Under the pieces are notes generated by a model. It searched no databases and had not been told where the DNA came from. It worked only from the letters and a program-made list of their open reading frames with translations. The position numbers were made by a program, and so were the translations under genes. DNA of 53,431 nucleotides from Bacillota bacterium (GTDB lineage Bacteria > Bacillota > Clostridia > Christensenellales > UMGS416): contig JAEYPH010000052.1 in assembly GCA_023410875.1 (NCBI GenBank), positions 1 to 53,431 of the forward strand, written 5' to 3'. Positions 52,421 to 53,431 of this stretch are shown one piece after another (within the stretch, counting starts at the first letter, position 1; each line of letters starts with the position of its first letter).

Positions 52421-52600
52421 GTGTCTGAGATTCGCGTGGGGGATAATGAATCGTTGGAGAATGCTCTCAAACGGTTCAAACGCAAGTGCCAACGGTCAGG
52501 CGTTCTGGCCGAAGTGCGCAAGAGAGAGCATTACGAAAAACCCAGCGTGCGCCGCAAGAAGAAAGCACAGGCTGCAAGAAGAAAGACGAAGAAGTTTTGA
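52421..52600 (+). CDS. rpsU: Ribosomal protein S21
   Basis: 59 residues from GTG 52421 (MSEIRVGDNESLENALKRFK), eight bases after GGGGGG; an in-frame ATG six bases earlier is too close to the ribosome site. SGVLAEVRKREHYEKPSVRRKKK is the family core. Followed by a terminator. Confidence 0.95.
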   Translation: MSEIRVGDNESLENALKRFKRKCQRSGVLAEVRKREHYEKPSVRRKKKAQAARRKTKKF

Positions 52601-52608
52601 TGCATCAT

Positions 52609-52638
52609 AAACCCGGTTCTTTTGAGAGCCGGGTTTTG
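52609..52638 (+). terminator. Terminator of rpsU
   Basis: AAACCCGGTTCT, TTTG loop, AGAGCCGGGTTTTG. Confidence 0.85.
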
Positions 52639-52640
52639 CT

Positions 52641-52986
52641 ATGATAAGCACTACCTGTCCGATAAGTCTGGAAGCCCTGTTCGAGTACTTCCACAAGGAT
52701 TATGCCACGCGCATCATCCGGCTGGCGGAGGCCCACCGTAAAATCGCCGCGCGCAAGCAGCAGGGCGGCGGAGACATGCTGATCTTCGCAGGATGCACGC
52801 TGTGGAACGACCTACTGGCCCACGGCCTGATAGACGAGCTGCACTTGATGATCTTCCCCTTGACCGCGGGCACGGGTACACCGCTGTTCATCGGGCAGCC
52901 CAAAGGTCTCGCTCAAACTTATGAGCACGCGCGTATGGCAAAACTACGGTCTTGTTTCCGCAGTCTACAAGGTGAGCCAGGCATAA
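52641..52986 (+). pseudogene. Dihydrofolate reductase/RibD-C family pseudogene
   Basis: The frame contains GGGDMLIFAGCTLWNDLLA, HGLIDELHLMIFPLTAGTG and TPLFIGQP, which is the middle of a RibD-C-type dihydrofolate reductase. The N-terminal ~100 residues are missing and no substitute start with a ribosome site is seen. Near 52900-52908 a +1 shift moves the family ending (SLKLMSTRVWQNYGLVSAVY, stop at 52984-52986) into another frame. Truncation plus frameshift indicate a dead gene. It lies between rpsU and the rRNA promoter. Confidence 0.75.
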
Positions 52987-53153
52987 CGGCTGACAGGCGA
53001 GTTCGAACGGTTTTCAAAAAGTCCTACATTTCTACGATTTCCCTCTTGCAATGTGTCATGTAAGTGTGTATACTTCCGTCTTGCGCCTCTGAAACGGCGC
53101 GATGCGAAACCGAACCGAACGCGTCTGGCAGCGAAAACAAAAAAAGAAACTGC

Positions 53154-53182
53154 TTGACAAAGATCACGAGGTTTGATACCAT
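53154..53182 (+). promoter_or_regulatory. Ribosomal RNA operon promoter
   Basis: TTGACA, 17-base spacer, TACCAT. The ~165-base leader that follows contains GATTCTTGAAAACCG, similar to Firmicutes boxA antitermination sites, at about 53232-53246. Confidence 0.85.
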
Positions 53183-53348
53183 ACAAAAGCTGCGCTCACG
53201 GCGCGGCACCGAGCAGCGAGAGCGGCTCAGCGATTCTTGAAAACCGAATAGTGCACAACTAAGAGTGAAGTAAGGACAGACGATTCTTTTGAGTTAATTG
53301 GAAGAAGAGACGTACTCTCTGGAAACAGAGGGGATGGAGCTTGGATTT

Positions 53349-53431
53349 GAACATGAGAGTTTGATCCTGGCTCAGGACGAACGCTGGCGGCGTGCCTGAC
53401 CCATGCAAGTCGAACGGGGGTGTAGCAATAC
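53349..53431 (+). rRNA. rrs: 16S ribosomal RNA, 5' end
   Basis: The conserved AGAGTTTGATCCTGGCTCAG stretch begins at 53356, which is position 8 of 16S rRNA, so the gene starts near 53349. It continues with GACGAACGCTGGCGGCGTGC and GCAAGTCGAACG. The gene runs beyond the window. Confidence 0.97.

Overview
The window looks like a chromosomal segment of a spore-forming, GC-rich member of the Clostridia (Firmicutes). Evidence is the Firmicutes housekeeping order yicC-remA-gmk-rpoZ-coaBC, the sporulation genes spoIVB and spo0A beside recN, argR and nadK, the start of a 16S rRNA gene, Gram-positive style ribosome binding sites, and many GTG/TTG starts. I cannot place it below class level from sequence alone.

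Layout. (1) 1-2.9 kb: two tandem collagen-like, BclA-type surface (probably exosporium) genes on the minus strand, each behind the same CATATAGTA -10-like element expected of a late mother-cell sigma factor. (2) 3.3-8.7 kb: an MBL/beta-CASP nuclease, then the compact yicC-remA-gmk-rpoZ-coaBC operon. (3) 8.9-16.5 kb: two paralogous GNAT acetyltransferases flanking an Rnk-like factor (the second behind an attenuator-like leader RNA), a GH78-type rhamnosidase and a K+-independent type proton-pumping pyrophosphatase. (4) 16.8-22.5 kb: priA, a putrescine-forming pair (agmatine deiminase and N-carbamoylputrescine amidase), and a DMT transporter with a 24-histidine tail. (5) 22.9-28.5 kb: glycosyltransferase, O-antigen ligase-like protein, a DUF695/RraB-like protein, and an amidohydrolase. 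(6) 28.6-33.9 kb: a three-gene split 2-hydroxyacyl-CoA dehydratase activase module, a DUF4489-like probable spore protein with a structured leader, and an aldo/keto reductase with two Fe-S motifs. (7) 34-42.8 kb: a strong promoter, a cyclic-di-GMP-I riboswitch and a 1582-residue secreted LRR/Fn3 protein, followed by a MacAB-like exporter. (8) 43.2-51.2 kb: two small paralogous unknown proteins, nadK, argR, a phosphotriesterase-like hydrolase, recN, spoIVB and spo0A. (9) 51.2-53.4 kb: a leader with terminator before a TM1266-like regulator and an ECF S-component, then rpsU, a decayed dihydrofolate reductase-family gene, and the rRNA promoter with the first ~83 bases of 16S rRNA.

The intergenic DNA is unusually structured. 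One family is a two-hairpin element (called X-Y here) in six copies with a near-constant 25-29 base spacer and compensatory stem changes. A second is a REP-like palindrome in seven copies. Two larger inverted-repeat elements also occur. The main unexplained signals are the X-Y family, the GNAT leader with mutually exclusive terminator and antiterminator pairings, the leader after spo0A, and the split activase module. The c-di-GMP riboswitch with a readable Shine-Dalgarno sequestering platform belongs to a known class but has a clear, testable regulatory logic.
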